NCBI GenBank assembly: GCA_965208815.1
Contig: OZ242357.1
Coordinates: 1,860,001 to 1,924,000, forward strand
Origin: Bin55 sp009840545
GTDB taxonomy: Bacteria; Pseudomonadota; Gammaproteobacteria; Pseudomonadales; Azotimanducaceae
Length of the DNA stretch: 64,000 bases
Direction: 5' to 3'
The position numbers were made by a program, and so were the translations under genes. The notes under the pieces are model-generated. The model was not told the origin of the DNA. It searched no databases and saw only the letters and a program-made list of their open reading frames with translations. Shown one piece after another: positions 1 to 8,770 of the stretch (positions are counted from its first letter, which is position 1; each line of letters starts with the position of its first letter).

Positions 1-1212
1 GCATCGTACTTCCTTGAATTGGCACACAAGAAACTGAAGGTAGGAGGAGTGCTGGCACTGATACTACCGTTCTCTTTTTTGCGTGGAAGTGCGTGGAGAC
101 GTGCCAGGAGCGTTATCTCTCGCGGATATGAGAATATTCACATACTGTCGATCACCTCGAGTAGTGGACACGGACGTTCTTTTTCGGCAGACACCGGAAT
201 GGCAGAATGCCTCTTGGTCGCTCGCAGGAAAGGCAGACCAAGCAGTTACGACGAAACCGTTCGCTATGCGAATCTCGAGTCAAAGCCCATGTCCCTCTTT
301 GAATCAGCAGTACTGTCTCAGGCAATTGAGGTCGGAAATAACACGTTTGACGGTACATTACAAGATACTGGACCAGCTGGCGTTCGGAATGCGGACATAT
401 CTCGGTTCATTTCGCGACTTCGTGAAGGAGTTATCGGGTTTGCCCGGGATCCGCGCGAATTTCCCGTTTGCATGACGAAACTTGGCGAACTGGTCAGATT
501 GGGTGCCTTACACAGGGACATTAATGGGGCAGATCGAGGGGCATTTGATATTGTTCGAAAAGTGGACATGACTGCAACTTTCCCAGCTCTTTGGAGCCAC
601 CATGCTGGCAAAAACGATGGAGATCGGGAAAGATTTTTGGTCGTGACTCCCGATGCGCATGGACGTGTTCGAGAACGCCAAGATGAAAAAGCCAGAACGA
701 CATGGCTGAACTCATCGTCTTGCCTGCACCACAACCTGGATTTTCAACTTAATTCACAGAGCTTGAGTGCTTGCATGACGCCGGAGAGGTGTCTGGGTGG
801 CCGGGCGTGGCCATCGCTACTCGGGTTAACTTCTGAAACACAACGCATGCTAGTTCTTTGGGAGAACTCCACATTTGGGCTGTTTTTGTTTTGGTGGTTT
901 GGGAATCGAACTCAACTCGGTCGAGCGACGCTAGTGCGTACAGCATTGTTGGGATTAGCAACTCTTGACGTAACTTCACTTAGTGACGAACAGTTACAAG
1001 CTGGTTGTGGAGCGTTCGAAGAATTAAGGGAACGCTCGCTTCTACCTGCAAACGAAGCTTACAGAGACGTAACTCGAAGGGAAATCGATGCAAAGATACT
1101 TGAGATTCTTGGAATCCCACAAGACATTCTCCCCGAACTAGATCTCCTGAGACTTCAATGGTGTAGTGAGCCATCCGTTCATGGTGGGAAGACTACTAGA
1201 CCTGACCGCTAG
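1..1212 (+). CDS. N-6 adenine DNA methylase, C-terminal part (5' end outside window)
   Basis: The reading frame is open from base 1, so this is the 3' part of a larger gene; the TTG at 19 is internal. The first residues (GGVLALILPFSF, then FSADTGMAECLLVARR around residues 60-75) match the region after the catalytic motif in N-6 adenine methylases of restriction-modification type (family knowledge). The catalytic NPPF/Y motif must lie upstream and is not visible. The remainder, to the stop at 1212, would be the C-terminal target-recognition or helical part. It lies just downstream of the 3' end of tRNA-Leu, a common site for defence islands. Whether it belongs to a restriction system, an orphan methylase or another defence system cannot be told from this fragment. 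Confidence 0.72.
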   Translation, partial: ASYFLELAHKKLKVGGVLALILPFSFLRGSAWRRARSVISRGYENIHILSITSSSGHGRSFSADTGMAECLLVARRKGRPSSYDETVRYANLESKPMSLFESAVLSQAIEVGNNTFDGTLQDTGPAGVRNADISRFISRLREGVIGFARDPREFPVCMTKLGELVRLGALHRDINGADRGAFDIVRKVDMTATFPALWSHHAGKNDGDRERFLVVTPDAHGRVRERQDEKARTTWLNSSSCLHHNLDFQLNSQSLSACMTPERCLGGRAWPSLLGLTSETQRMLVLWENSTFGLFLFWWFGNRTQLGRATLVRTALLGLATLDVTSLSDEQLQAGCGAFEELRERSLLPANEAYRDVTRREIDAKILEILGIPQDILPELDLLRLQWCSEPSVHGGKTTRPDR

Positions 1213-1362
1213 AGCTCTGGGTTTACAACTTGGATTCGTTGCTGGAAGAATCTTTGTGAGTCGACTCTCACTACCATTCAATAGTTCACTTCTGCTTTAC
1301 AACCCCTCCAGTGTTCGTAGGGATTGTGAATTACAGCATCCGCACTAGATACGCAACGAACA

Positions 1363-1449
1363 TGGTGCCTGAGGAGAGACTCGAACTCTCACGGTGTTGC
1401 CACCACCAGATTTTGAGTCTGGCGCGTATACCAATTTCGCCACTCAGGC
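1363..1449 (-). tRNA. tRNA-Leu (anticodon CAA)
   Basis: Read on the minus strand, a 7-bp acceptor stem (GCCTGAG with CTCAGGC) is followed by a D arm, an anticodon stem CCAGA/TCTGG with loop CTCAAAA (anticodon CAA, decoding UUG), a long variable arm typical of class II tRNAs, a T arm (GAGAG TTCGAGT CTCTC) and a templated 3' CCA. The long variable arm and the anticodon agree on leucine. The 3' end faces the DNA methylase gene, which would be the island side if an integrase ever used this tRNA. Confidence 0.95.
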
Positions 1450-1592
1450 CGAAGAGAAATTATATTGTGAGCATGGACTACTCGGCTCCCGATTGCAACG
1501 AGTCACTAGGTGCGGGAAAAGTAAACGAACGTAAAGCGACAGGAAAATCAAAACTTGGTCTGTGATCTCTCGAGGCTAACTTGACGGTGTAG

Positions 1593-2325
1593 TCAGTCCC
1601 ACAAAGTGCCGTTTGCCACGTTTTCAAGAAATTCCCCAATAGCCCAAACATGGATTCCGTCTTCAGTCCGAAAGCTCAGCTCTCCAGCGTAGACCAGTAT
1701 TCTCTTGTGCAACGCTGGCAAAGTTCCTAGAGCCCGCAAACCTTTGAGCATCTTGGTGTTGGGACGTTTCGTCGATTTTGCTTCTATGGCCAAAATCCTG
1801 GATTCGCGTCGAAGTACAAAGTCAACTTCGACTTGTGAGTTAGCCGGTGACCAGTAAGCGATGTCGTCGATTTACACTGTTCCAAACTACCGGAATGGAA
1901 CCGAACTGCAAAACGGTTTCCAAATTTAAGTCCTCTCCGAGTTCATCGGGCACAAAAGGAAACATGGAAACAACGGAGGCTCTCCCAACCAAAGGGTTGG
2001 TTGAAGCCATCTTGAGTTTGCGCTCGCTCGAACCATTCAGCGCGAAACGTATTCCTTGGTCTTCGATGAGCCGGTGGACCTTATTAAGCAAACCAGGAAT
2101 TCTCTGAATCTCGTCGACTACAACCCAATCGCCTCTTTTTGATTTTGAAACAAGATTGCGAAACAGGCCTATATCAACTAGCAAATCGTGATACATGACC
2201 TCGTCAAGAAGGTCAATTAGAACGGCATCAGGTAGTACTTGGCGAAACCACGTGCTCTTCCCCACTCCGCGAATTCCGAGGAGAAAGAAACTGGTGGAAC
2301 GTGGTTTGACGAGTCTTTTGTACAT
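1593..2325 (-). pseudogene. AAA-type ATPase with DUF4143, decayed by internal deletion
   Basis: The upstream piece (2325 to 1840) encodes the N-terminal AAA domain, with a Walker A motif (GIRGVGKST), a Walker B/DEIQR-like motif (VVVDEIQR) and the GSSERKLK segment typical of DUF4143 ATPases, ending near FGSIPVVWNS. It then shifts frame and stops. Continuing in another frame from about 1860, the sequence encodes DIAYWSPANSQVEVDFVLRR and IEAKSTKR, the nuclease-like C-terminal part of the same family, down to the stop at 1593. The central DUF4143 region, normally well over 100 residues, is missing. One gene broken by a deletion and frameshift explains both ORFs. Such ATPases are often mobile accessory genes of unclear function. 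I judge it non-functional. Confidence 0.75.
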
Positions 2326-2525
2326 ATAGTCGTCAATTTGCTAAGTACTTTACTGACTAAGATGTGAAAATATCAATTTTTTGCTCCTCTAAGCGCTCCA
2401 TTCAACACTTAAGAGGTCTCACAAGAAGAGACACTTGGTTCAAGTTCACAGACGTCTTGGTTGTCATATCAGATGCAAGTCAGACCTAAAATCAAGCGAT
2501 TCAAAATGCTATTCGGAATCACAGC

Positions 2526-3224
2526 ATGGAAAGAAAAGGATGCATAGTCACTGGTGTCGGCCCCGGTACTGGGGCAACAATTGTTAGACGCTTTTCGCAA
2601 GACTACCGCGTGGCGATGATCGCTCGCAACGAGAATCGACTCAAACAGTTGGAGAAAGACATTCAAGGCGTTAGTTCTTACCCATGCAATGTTGCCAATC
2701 TCAAAGACTTGGAAGCGACCTATCAACAAATCGAAACAGACATTGGGCACCCTGAAGTGGTGATTCACAACGCGGTATTCGGCAGTTTCGGTGAGTTTCA
2801 AGATCTACCAGTCGATCGGATTGAATTAGGTTTCAAGGTAAACGTCTCGGCGTTTCTTCGATTGGCTCAATTGGCCTCTCCAAGCATGGTGAACGCAAAC
2901 CGTGGAGCTTTGGTGTGTACTGGGAACACCGCAGCATATCGAGGAGTACCCAACTTTGCTGGATTCGCTCCTACAAAAGCGGCGCAACGAATACTGGCAG
3001 AGTCAATTGCTCGAACATTAGGTCCTAAGGGAGTGCATGTTGCCTATGTAGCTATCGATGCAGTAATTTCCGTGCCGTGGACTAGAGAGTCTATGCCTGA
3101 CAAACCAAACGAATTCTTCGCTGATCCTGCTGACATAGCCGATCATATTTGGTCGGTTGTACACCAGCCAAAATCCGCATGGACATTCGATAGCGTTATT
3201 CGTCCCTACGGAGAGAAGTGGTAG
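2526..3224 (+). CDS. SDR-family oxidoreductase, active-site Tyr replaced by Phe
   Basis: This 232-residue protein has an SDR Rossmann fold: a glycine-rich GVGPGTG dinucleotide-binding motif near the N-terminus, an NA-type motif (IHNAVFG, about residue 86), and the helix that normally carries YxxxK. Here that site reads FAPTK, so the catalytic Tyr is Phe; the usual Ser position also lacks Ser (sequence GNTAAYRG). The C-terminal ending in IRPYGEKW fits a recurrent proteobacterial SDR subgroup which, as I recall, commonly has this substitution. It may therefore bind NAD(P)H with altered chemistry or act as a non-classical reductase. The substrate is unknown. It stands alone between the decayed ATPase and convergent malate synthase. 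Confidence 0.85.
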   Translation: MERKGCIVTGVGPGTGATIVRRFSQDYRVAMIARNENRLKQLEKDIQGVSSYPCNVANLKDLEATYQQIETDIGHPEVVIHNAVFGSFGEFQDLPVDRIELGFKVNVSAFLRLAQLASPSMVNANRGALVCTGNTAAYRGVPNFAGFAPTKAAQRILAESIARTLGPKGVHVAYVAIDAVISVPWTRESMPDKPNEFFADPADIADHIWSVVHQPKSAWTFDSVIRPYGEKW

Positions 3225-3254
3225 GTCGCGTTTAGCAAAGACGAATTGGTTCGA

Positions 3255-5450
3255 TCAAACTCCGTACCTCTGCTTGGCTTCCTTGCGGCGTTCATGCAAG
3301 ACTGGCTCGGTATACCCGTTGGGCAATTCCAAGCCTCGAAAAACCAGGTCGCAAGCCGCTTGAAAGGCAATACTGTTATCAAATTCAGGAGCCATGTTTC
3401 GGTAATTTGGATCGCCTTCGTTCTGAATGTCTACTGTTGCGGCCATTCTTTGCAAAGATTCAAGCACCAGATCTTGTGACACTATTCCATGTAACAACCA
3501 GTTGACTATGTGCTGGCTGGAAATCCGGCATGTCGCACGATCTTCCATAAGGCCTACGTTGTTAATGTCCGGCACCTTGGAGCAACCGATACCTTGTTCC
3601 ACCCATCTGACGACATAGCCAAGGATTCCCTGGACGTTGTTATCCAATTCGGACTGAATCTCTTCAGCCGACCAATTCTCACCCCGGGCCAACGGAATGG
3701 TAAGAATGTCCTCAAGCCTCGCCGGTTGTCTGCTCGCAAGGTCCGCTTGTCGGTTTTGTACATCTATCTTGTGGTAATGCAGTGCATGAAGCGTTGCAGC
3801 TGTTGGAGAAGGCACCCAAGCACATGAGGCTCCAGCATTGGGATGTCCTGATTTCGTGTCCAGCATCTCCTTCATCTCATCGGGTTTTGGCCACATACCC
3901 TTGCCAATCTGAGCAGTGCCCGGAAATCCTGTCGAAAGACCAGCATCTACGTTAGCGTCCTCGTAAGCGAGAATCCATGTCTCTTGCTTCATGGGATCCT
4001 TACGAACCATTGGTCCAGCATGCATGGAGGTATGCAATTCGTCGCCTGTCCGGTCAAGAAATCCAGTATTGATGAATACGATCCTGTCTCTTGCGGCTCT
4101 AATGCACTCGCGAAGATTCAGACTGGTACGGCGCTCCTCATCCATCACTCCGATTTTGATGACATTTCGTTCCAAACCGAGCAAGTCCTCCACTGACTCG
4201 AACAGGTCACAAGTGAACTGCGTCTCCTCCGATCCATGCATCTTCGGTTTTACGATGTAGATACTGCCCATGCGCGAGTTGGATCCCGCGTTGGATCCCC
4301 GTATGTCGTGTAATGCACACAGGCTAGTTACCACAGCGTCTAGGATTCCTTCAAAGATCTCTTCTCCCTGTTGATCGAGAATTGCTTCCGTTCTCATCAG
4401 ATGGCCGACATTTCTTACCAAAAGCAGACTGCGCCCCGGGAGGGTCATTGGACTCCCAGACGCCGACGTAAAGTCTCTGTCTTCCACCAATTTTCGATGA
4501 ACAGTTCTGCCATCTTTCTCGAAAGTTGCGTCAAGGTCGCCTTTCATTAGACCAAGCCAATTCCGGTAAACAGCTGTCTTGTCTTCTGCATCCACCGCAG
4601 CTACAGAGTCTTCGCAGTCTTGAATAGTCGTAATCGCGGATTCGAGAACCACGTCCTTGACACCCGCGGAATGGTCCGCACCAACCTCGTGCGAACGATC
4701 TATTTGAATCTCAATGTGAAGCCCGTTGTTTTGAAGAAGTATCGACTTGGGATCAGTTCCGGGCTCTCCGTCAAATCCAACGAATTGATCGGTGGAGCTG
4801 AGACTGTATTCCGAAGAATCCACATGGGCGACTAGGGTCAATTCTTCGGGAGTGCGCCGAATTTCATATTGGGACACGTCTCGATGCGATGCACCCGCAA
4901 GCGGGACAATTGAATCCAATTCTTGGGCTGTGCGAGTCACAACGAGTTCACCGCGCGCGGAATTGTAAGTGGTTCCTCGTTCTCGGCCTGGCTCTTCGGG
5001 GATTACATTGGTTCCATAGAGAGCGTCATAGAGACTTCCCCATCGAGCGTTTGTCGCATTCAGCGCAAATCTTTCGTTCATTACTGGCACAACAAGCTGG
5101 GGACCTGAAATCTTTGCAATTTCATCGTCCACATTCTGTGTTCGAATCTTGAAAGACTGGCCAGACGGTTCCAGATATCCAATTTTTTCAAGGAACTGCT
5201 TGTACTCGTTACCGTCAATCGGTTTGCCTCTTCGTTGTTTGTGCCAGTCGTCAATCCTCCGCTGCAACTGATCACGTCGTTGAAGTAGCTCTTGATTTCG
5301 CTGAGTGAACTGTTTAACGATATCGGAAAATCCTTGCCAGAAGGCCTCACTATCCAAGCCAGTTCCTGGAATCACTTCTTCGTTTACAAATTCGTCGAAA
5401 ATCGCGGCCACCCGCAGTCCGCTTCGAGTCACTCGTTCGTGCATTGCCAA
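3255..5450 (-). CDS. glcB: malate synthase G
   Basis: The 731-residue product, the usual size of the G isoform, condenses glyoxylate with acetyl-CoA to malate in the glyoxylate bypass. The N-terminal segment (FVNEEVIPGTGLDSEAFW) and the TIM-barrel region (FINTGFLDRTGDELHTSMHAGP, then a GKGMWPKPDEM segment and NAGASCAWVPSPTAA) are characteristic of the family. The frame opens at TTG 5450, but the ATG two codons later (5444) is an equally good start. No isocitrate lyase gene is present in this window. It is transcribed away from the RDD gene, with about 130 bp between them for divergent promoters. Cytoplasmic. Confidence 0.97.
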   Translation of the reverse strand: MAMHERVTRSGLRVAAIFDEFVNEEVIPGTGLDSEAFWQGFSDIVKQFTQRNQELLQRRDQLQRRIDDWHKQRRGKPIDGNEYKQFLEKIGYLEPSGQSFKIRTQNVDDEIAKISGPQLVVPVMNERFALNATNARWGSLYDALYGTNVIPEEPGRERGTTYNSARGELVVTRTAQELDSIVPLAGASHRDVSQYEIRRTPEELTLVAHVDSSEYSLSSTDQFVGFDGEPGTDPKSILLQNNGLHIEIQIDRSHEVGADHSAGVKDVVLESAITTIQDCEDSVAAVDAEDKTAVYRNWLGLMKGDLDATFEKDGRTVHRKLVEDRDFTSASGSPMTLPGRSLLLVRNVGHLMRTEAILDQQGEEIFEGILDAVVTSLCALHDIRGSNAGSNSRMGSIYIVKPKMHGSEETQFTCDLFESVEDLLGLERNVIKIGVMDEERRTSLNLRECIRAARDRIVFINTGFLDRTGDELHTSMHAGPMVRKDPMKQETWILAYEDANVDAGLSTGFPGTAQIGKGMWPKPDEMKEMLDTKSGHPNAGASCAWVPSPTAATLHALHYHKIDVQNRQADLASRQPARLEDILTIPLARGENWSAEEIQSELDNNVQGILGYVVRWVEQGIGCSKVPDINNVGLMEDRATCRISSQHIVNWLLHGIVSQDLVLESLQRMAATVDIQNEGDPNYRNMAPEFDNSIAFQAACDLVFRGLELPNGYTEPVLHERRKEAKQRYGV

Positions 5451-5580
5451 TCCAATTAGTTTGCTATCCCCACCGATTGAGGGCGTATGATAGTTTGCTG
5501 TTTGAGCGTTTTGATGTATGACGTAACTGGTCTATCGTTCAAGCAGACACCGCAACGCACAATTTTTCTCGAAATACTCC

Positions 5581-6078
5581 ATGGACTTAGACGGCAAGCA
5601 ACGCTCCGGATCGAATCCCGATGAAACGGCTGAGGATTCCGTGTACGCCGTCGAAGGGGGAGAACGTGCACCCTTTCGATACCGTTTGGCTGCGATGCTC
5701 TATGACACCATTATTGTTGCGGCGATCTGGGTCTTCACGATCGTATTGCTTGTAACTTTAACAGGTGACTCTGTGGTGGGGGCTTGGGTGCAAAGTCTTT
5801 TGTTCATTGAGCTCTTTGTCTTCTTTGCTTTCTTCTGGATTCACAAAGGACAGACAATCGGTATGCTTGCGTGGAGATTAAGACTTGAATCAGAGCAACC
5901 GTTCACTCTTCGAAAAGCATTTTTTCGGTTTTGCGGCGCGATGGCTTCGTTTCTTACGCTAGGGGTGGGGTACTACTGGATCTGGTTCGACCCGCTGCGT
6001 CGTTCCTGGCCCGACATCTTCTCCGATAGCTACATTGTTAGGTACTCCAAAGAGACGCAATCAAGTGAGGCGTCTTAG
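5581..6078 (+). CDS. RDD-family membrane protein
   Basis: This 165-residue protein has an acidic, hydrophilic N-terminus of about 30 residues, then the RDD signature region (FRYRLAAMLYDTIIV), two hydrophobic segments (about 40-65 and 70-95) and a third near 120-140, ending in a DPLRRSWPDIFSDSYIV motif typical of the family. RDD proteins are small inner-membrane proteins of mostly unknown role; some have been proposed as transporters. In gammaproteobacteria they often sit next to lptF/lptG, as here. Its last 18 bases overlap the end of convergent lptG. Confidence 0.88.
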   Translation: MDLDGKQRSGSNPDETAEDSVYAVEGGERAPFRYRLAAMLYDTIIVAAIWVFTIVLLVTLTGDSVVGAWVQSLLFIELFVFFAFFWIHKGQTIGMLAWRLRLESEQPFTLRKAFFRFCGAMASFLTLGVGYYWIWFDPLRRSWPDIFSDSYIVRYSKETQSSEAS

Positions 6079-7125
6079 TAGCAGGGTTCCAGCGGCCCAC
6101 ATCAAAATGATGGGGACAAATACTCCCAACACAGCTGGCAGGTTGTATAACAGAGCCAACGGCCCCAACGTCTGTTGCAAGTAACCGAAAAACACCCCAG
6201 CACCAATACCGGCGGTTAATCGAGTGCCCATACCGGTTTCCCGCAGTGGTCCGAGTACGAAGCCCACCGCGACAAGAACTAGTCCAATCACCGCTACCGG
6301 CGTAGTTAATCGCGACCAAAATGCAATCTCAAACGTGCCCGAGTTCAATCCCTCATTCTTCAGATAATCAATGTGGCGGTGTAGATCCAAAATCGAGAGA
6401 TCTTCAGGATCTCGACGCACACGAGCCCGAAATGAAGGAAAGTTGCTCTCCAGATTCCATAGACGTTCGCTCGAGAGCTGCGTTGTTGAGGATTCCAAAT
6501 CAAAGAATGTCTCCCGTACATCGATCAACTCCCAACCATGAGATCTTGAAAGTGGGGTTCCATGCGCTGACTCAGTAGCACGCACAAGTGCTTTTTGCTC
6601 ATCAAACTCGAACTGCTTTATCTCCGTGACTTCACCAGTTTCTTCAATGTCGCGGAACCATGTGAAGATGTTGCCCTCGCGGTACCAGTATCCTCGTCCG
6701 ACTTTGGTGGAAGACTCGGTGGGATTGAAACTGGATGCCAACTCAGTAGCCTTCGGTCCGACGAACTCAGCAACAACCCACATGACTATTAGGAAGAGTA
6801 CTGCAGCGGAAGAGGCTGAGGCTGCTATTCGCCATTGTGAAACGCCAGCCACTCGCAGAACAGTTATTTCTGATGTTGAGCTCAGTGTCCCTAGTCCAAT
6901 CACTGAACCAAGGAAGATGACATAGGGAACCATTTCTCCGAGTTGCATTGGAATGGACAAGACAACCAACAAGGCAACTGAGAGAAAGTCGCGAGCTTCG
7001 CCTGTACCTTGAGCTTCGTCGATGAATCCAAAGAGACTCATCAGAACAACAATGCACAGCAAGACCACTAACATACTCAAGGTCAAGCTTCGGAGAATAT
7101 ACAGGTCGAACTTTCGAATCATCAC
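6061..7125 (-). CDS. lptG: LPS export permease LptG
   Basis: This 354-residue inner-membrane permease is one of the two transmembrane partners of the LptB2FGC complex, which extracts lipopolysaccharide and passes it across the periplasm. Three hydrophobic segments near the N-terminus (about 15-115) and three near the C-terminus (about 270-350) flank a soluble periplasmic jellyroll region (about 130-260), the family layout. Its ATG overlaps the TGA of lptF by four bases, so the two are translationally coupled. The 3' end overlaps the convergent RDD gene by 18 bases, leaving no room for a separate terminator. Confidence 0.95.
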   Translation of the reverse strand: MMIRKFDLYILRSLTLSMLVVLLCIVVLMSLFGFIDEAQGTGEARDFLSVALLVVLSIPMQLGEMVPYVIFLGSVIGLGTLSSTSEITVLRVAGVSQWRIAASASSAAVLFLIVMWVVAEFVGPKATELASSFNPTESSTKVGRGYWYREGNIFTWFRDIEETGEVTEIKQFEFDEQKALVRATESAHGTPLSRSHGWELIDVRETFFDLESSTTQLSSERLWNLESNFPSFRARVRRDPEDLSILDLHRHIDYLKNEGLNSGTFEIAFWSRLTTPVAVIGLVLVAVGFVLGPLRETGMGTRLTAGIGAGVFFGYLQQTLGPLALLYNLPAVLGVFVPIILMWAAGTLLLRRLT

Positions 7126-8183
7126 GCTGGCCTACTCTGCTTGATGATCATGTAGATTGCTGCCAGTCCAACTACAGCATGGACTGGCCACAATGCCAAG
7201 GTGCTGAGCAACTCACTTTGAGCCATGCCTTGTCGAGCTACCACAAGCAGTACGTAGTAAGCAACGAATATCAAAATTCCTGGCACGATCTGTCCGAAGC
7301 GACCAGACCGAGGCTTGGTTCTCGATATTCCGTAAGCGAACAAGCATCCAAGCAGAGTAATGAGAGGTAGCGCGATTCGCCAATGTAACTCCTGGACATC
7401 TTCTGGTTGACTGAAATCGAGTTCAAAGGTAGGACGCGATTCCAGTTCGAGATCCAAGGGAAGTGCTTCCTCCAATTCGAGGCGCAATGCCAATTCTTCA
7501 AAATTTACCACTCGGTAATTTCTCTTTCCGGGTGTTCCTTCATACCTACGTCCATCCTTTAGCACGAGCAGGCGTTCGCCCGGCAGTGTGCCAACGCGGA
7601 TTTGCGCAGTCGTAGCGATAACAATTGTCGTCTTGTCGCGACCTGTCTCGGAATAGAAGAGACCCGATAGCGTACGGCTGTCCCGATCAATACTCTCTGC
7701 ATAAATCGTCCGTCGTCCGCCCGAAAACATTCGGAACTTGCCTGGAACGATTGCCGCGATTTCGGAAGAAATGGCTTGGTCCGCCACCAATTCCACAACT
7801 GATGCGGTCGCTCGCGGTGTCACGTGAAGGCTAAGCAGTCCAACAACTAGAGAACACGGAACGACAATGCTCATGAGCCATCGAATCATCTTGGGCGGTC
7901 CCATTCCTCCGGATACCAACACAACGAACTCTTGGTCTGCGTGGACTCTTCCCAGAGTTACTACTATCGAAAGGAATAGCGAGAAAGGCAAGACGATTTG
8001 AACAAACTCCGGCAGACGAAGTGCAATCAAAGTCCACAGTACATCAGCATCAAATCGACCGTTAGCCGCTTCCTGCAAATAGCCAGTAAGACGAAAACCG
8101 ACACCGATGAAAATCAGAATCGCAAAAACGACGCACAGTACAAGGAGCAGCTCCTTGGCCACGTATCTATATACAGTGCGCAT
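7122..8183 (-). CDS. lptF: LPS export permease LptF
   Basis: This 353-residue partner of LptG begins with the typical MRTVYRYVAKELL segment. It has three N-terminal transmembrane helices, a periplasmic domain (about 125-265, containing FSGGRRTIYAESID and FEELALRL, both common in LptF), then three C-terminal helices. It is the first gene of the lptF-lptG operon and is divergent from holC, with 116 bp between them. In many gammaproteobacteria pepA lies between lptF and holC; here it is absent. Confidence 0.95.
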   Translation of the reverse strand: MRTVYRYVAKELLLVLCVVFAILIFIGVGFRLTGYLQEAANGRFDADVLWTLIALRLPEFVQIVLPFSLFLSIVVTLGRVHADQEFVVLVSGGMGPPKMIRWLMSIVVPCSLVVGLLSLHVTPRATASVVELVADQAISSEIAAIVPGKFRMFSGGRRTIYAESIDRDSRTLSGLFYSETGRDKTTIVIATTAQIRVGTLPGERLLVLKDGRRYEGTPGKRNYRVVNFEELALRLELEEALPLDLELESRPTFELDFSQPEDVQELHWRIALPLITLLGCLFAYGISRTKPRSGRFGQIVPGILIFVAYYVLLVVARQGMAQSELLSTLALWPVHAVVGLAAIYMIIKQSRPA

Positions 8184-8299
8184 CTTGAGTGTTACTTAAA
8201 ATACTTCTCTGTTGCTGTGTTATGCGACACTTCAAAGTCGCAAGCAAAGTCTCGTAGAGCAAGTCAATCCGAAAGCTTCATATTAAGGAATATTTAGAA

Positions 8300-8770
8300 G
8301 TGGCAACGGTTACTTTTTACTTGTTAGCAACAAACGATGAAGACTCACGCCAGAAATTTGCTTGCAAGTTGGCAGCGGATTATTGCTATCGACAATCACG
8401 GGCGCATATTCTGGTTCCAAACCAACAGTACTTGAAAGAATTGGACGAAATGCTGTGGGAACATCCCTCCGATAGATTTGTTCCTCATGTTGTACTGGCA
8501 GGAGGCTCCGAGTCATGTCTCGTCACTCTTAACGCTGAAGCTCAGTTTGACGGGACTGGAGACGTGTTGATTAATACAACATCCAACGTTCCGGACATGG
8601 CCAGCCAATTTCACCGGACATGTGAGATAGTCCTTGCCACGGAACGACCTCGAGCACGAGAGCACTACAGGCAATATCGTTCACTTGACTATGAACTCTT
8701 TTACGAAGTACATGACGAAGACGCAGACTCTCTGAACTCTCCGTCGCCACCAGCACCTGAAGAGAAATGA
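8300..8770 (+). CDS. holC: DNA polymerase III chi subunit
   Basis: The 156-residue product starts with GTG at 8300, preceded by an AAGGAA Shine-Dalgarno-like stretch. The N-terminus (VTFYLLATNDEDSRQKFACKLAADYCYRQ) and the later RPRAREHYRQYRSLDYEL region fit the chi subunit, which with psi links the clamp loader to single-strand binding protein. A Ser/Pro-rich acidic tail follows the fold. The last four bases overlap the valS start (ATGA), the usual coupling of holC with valS in gammaproteobacteria. A candidate psi subunit is encoded far away at 43584-44261. Confidence 0.93.
   Translation: MATVTFYLLATNDEDSRQKFACKLAADYCYRQSRAHILVPNQQYLKELDEMLWEHPSDRFVPHVVLAGGSESCLVTLNAEAQFDGTGDVLINTTSNVPDMASQFHRTCEIVLATERPRAREHYRQYRSLDYELFYEVHDEDADSLNSPSPPAPEEK

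Noticed and set aside
1363..1449. A possible attachment-site duplication of the tRNA-Leu 3' end
   Set aside because: I looked for a second copy of the tRNA terminal sequence elsewhere in the window and saw none.
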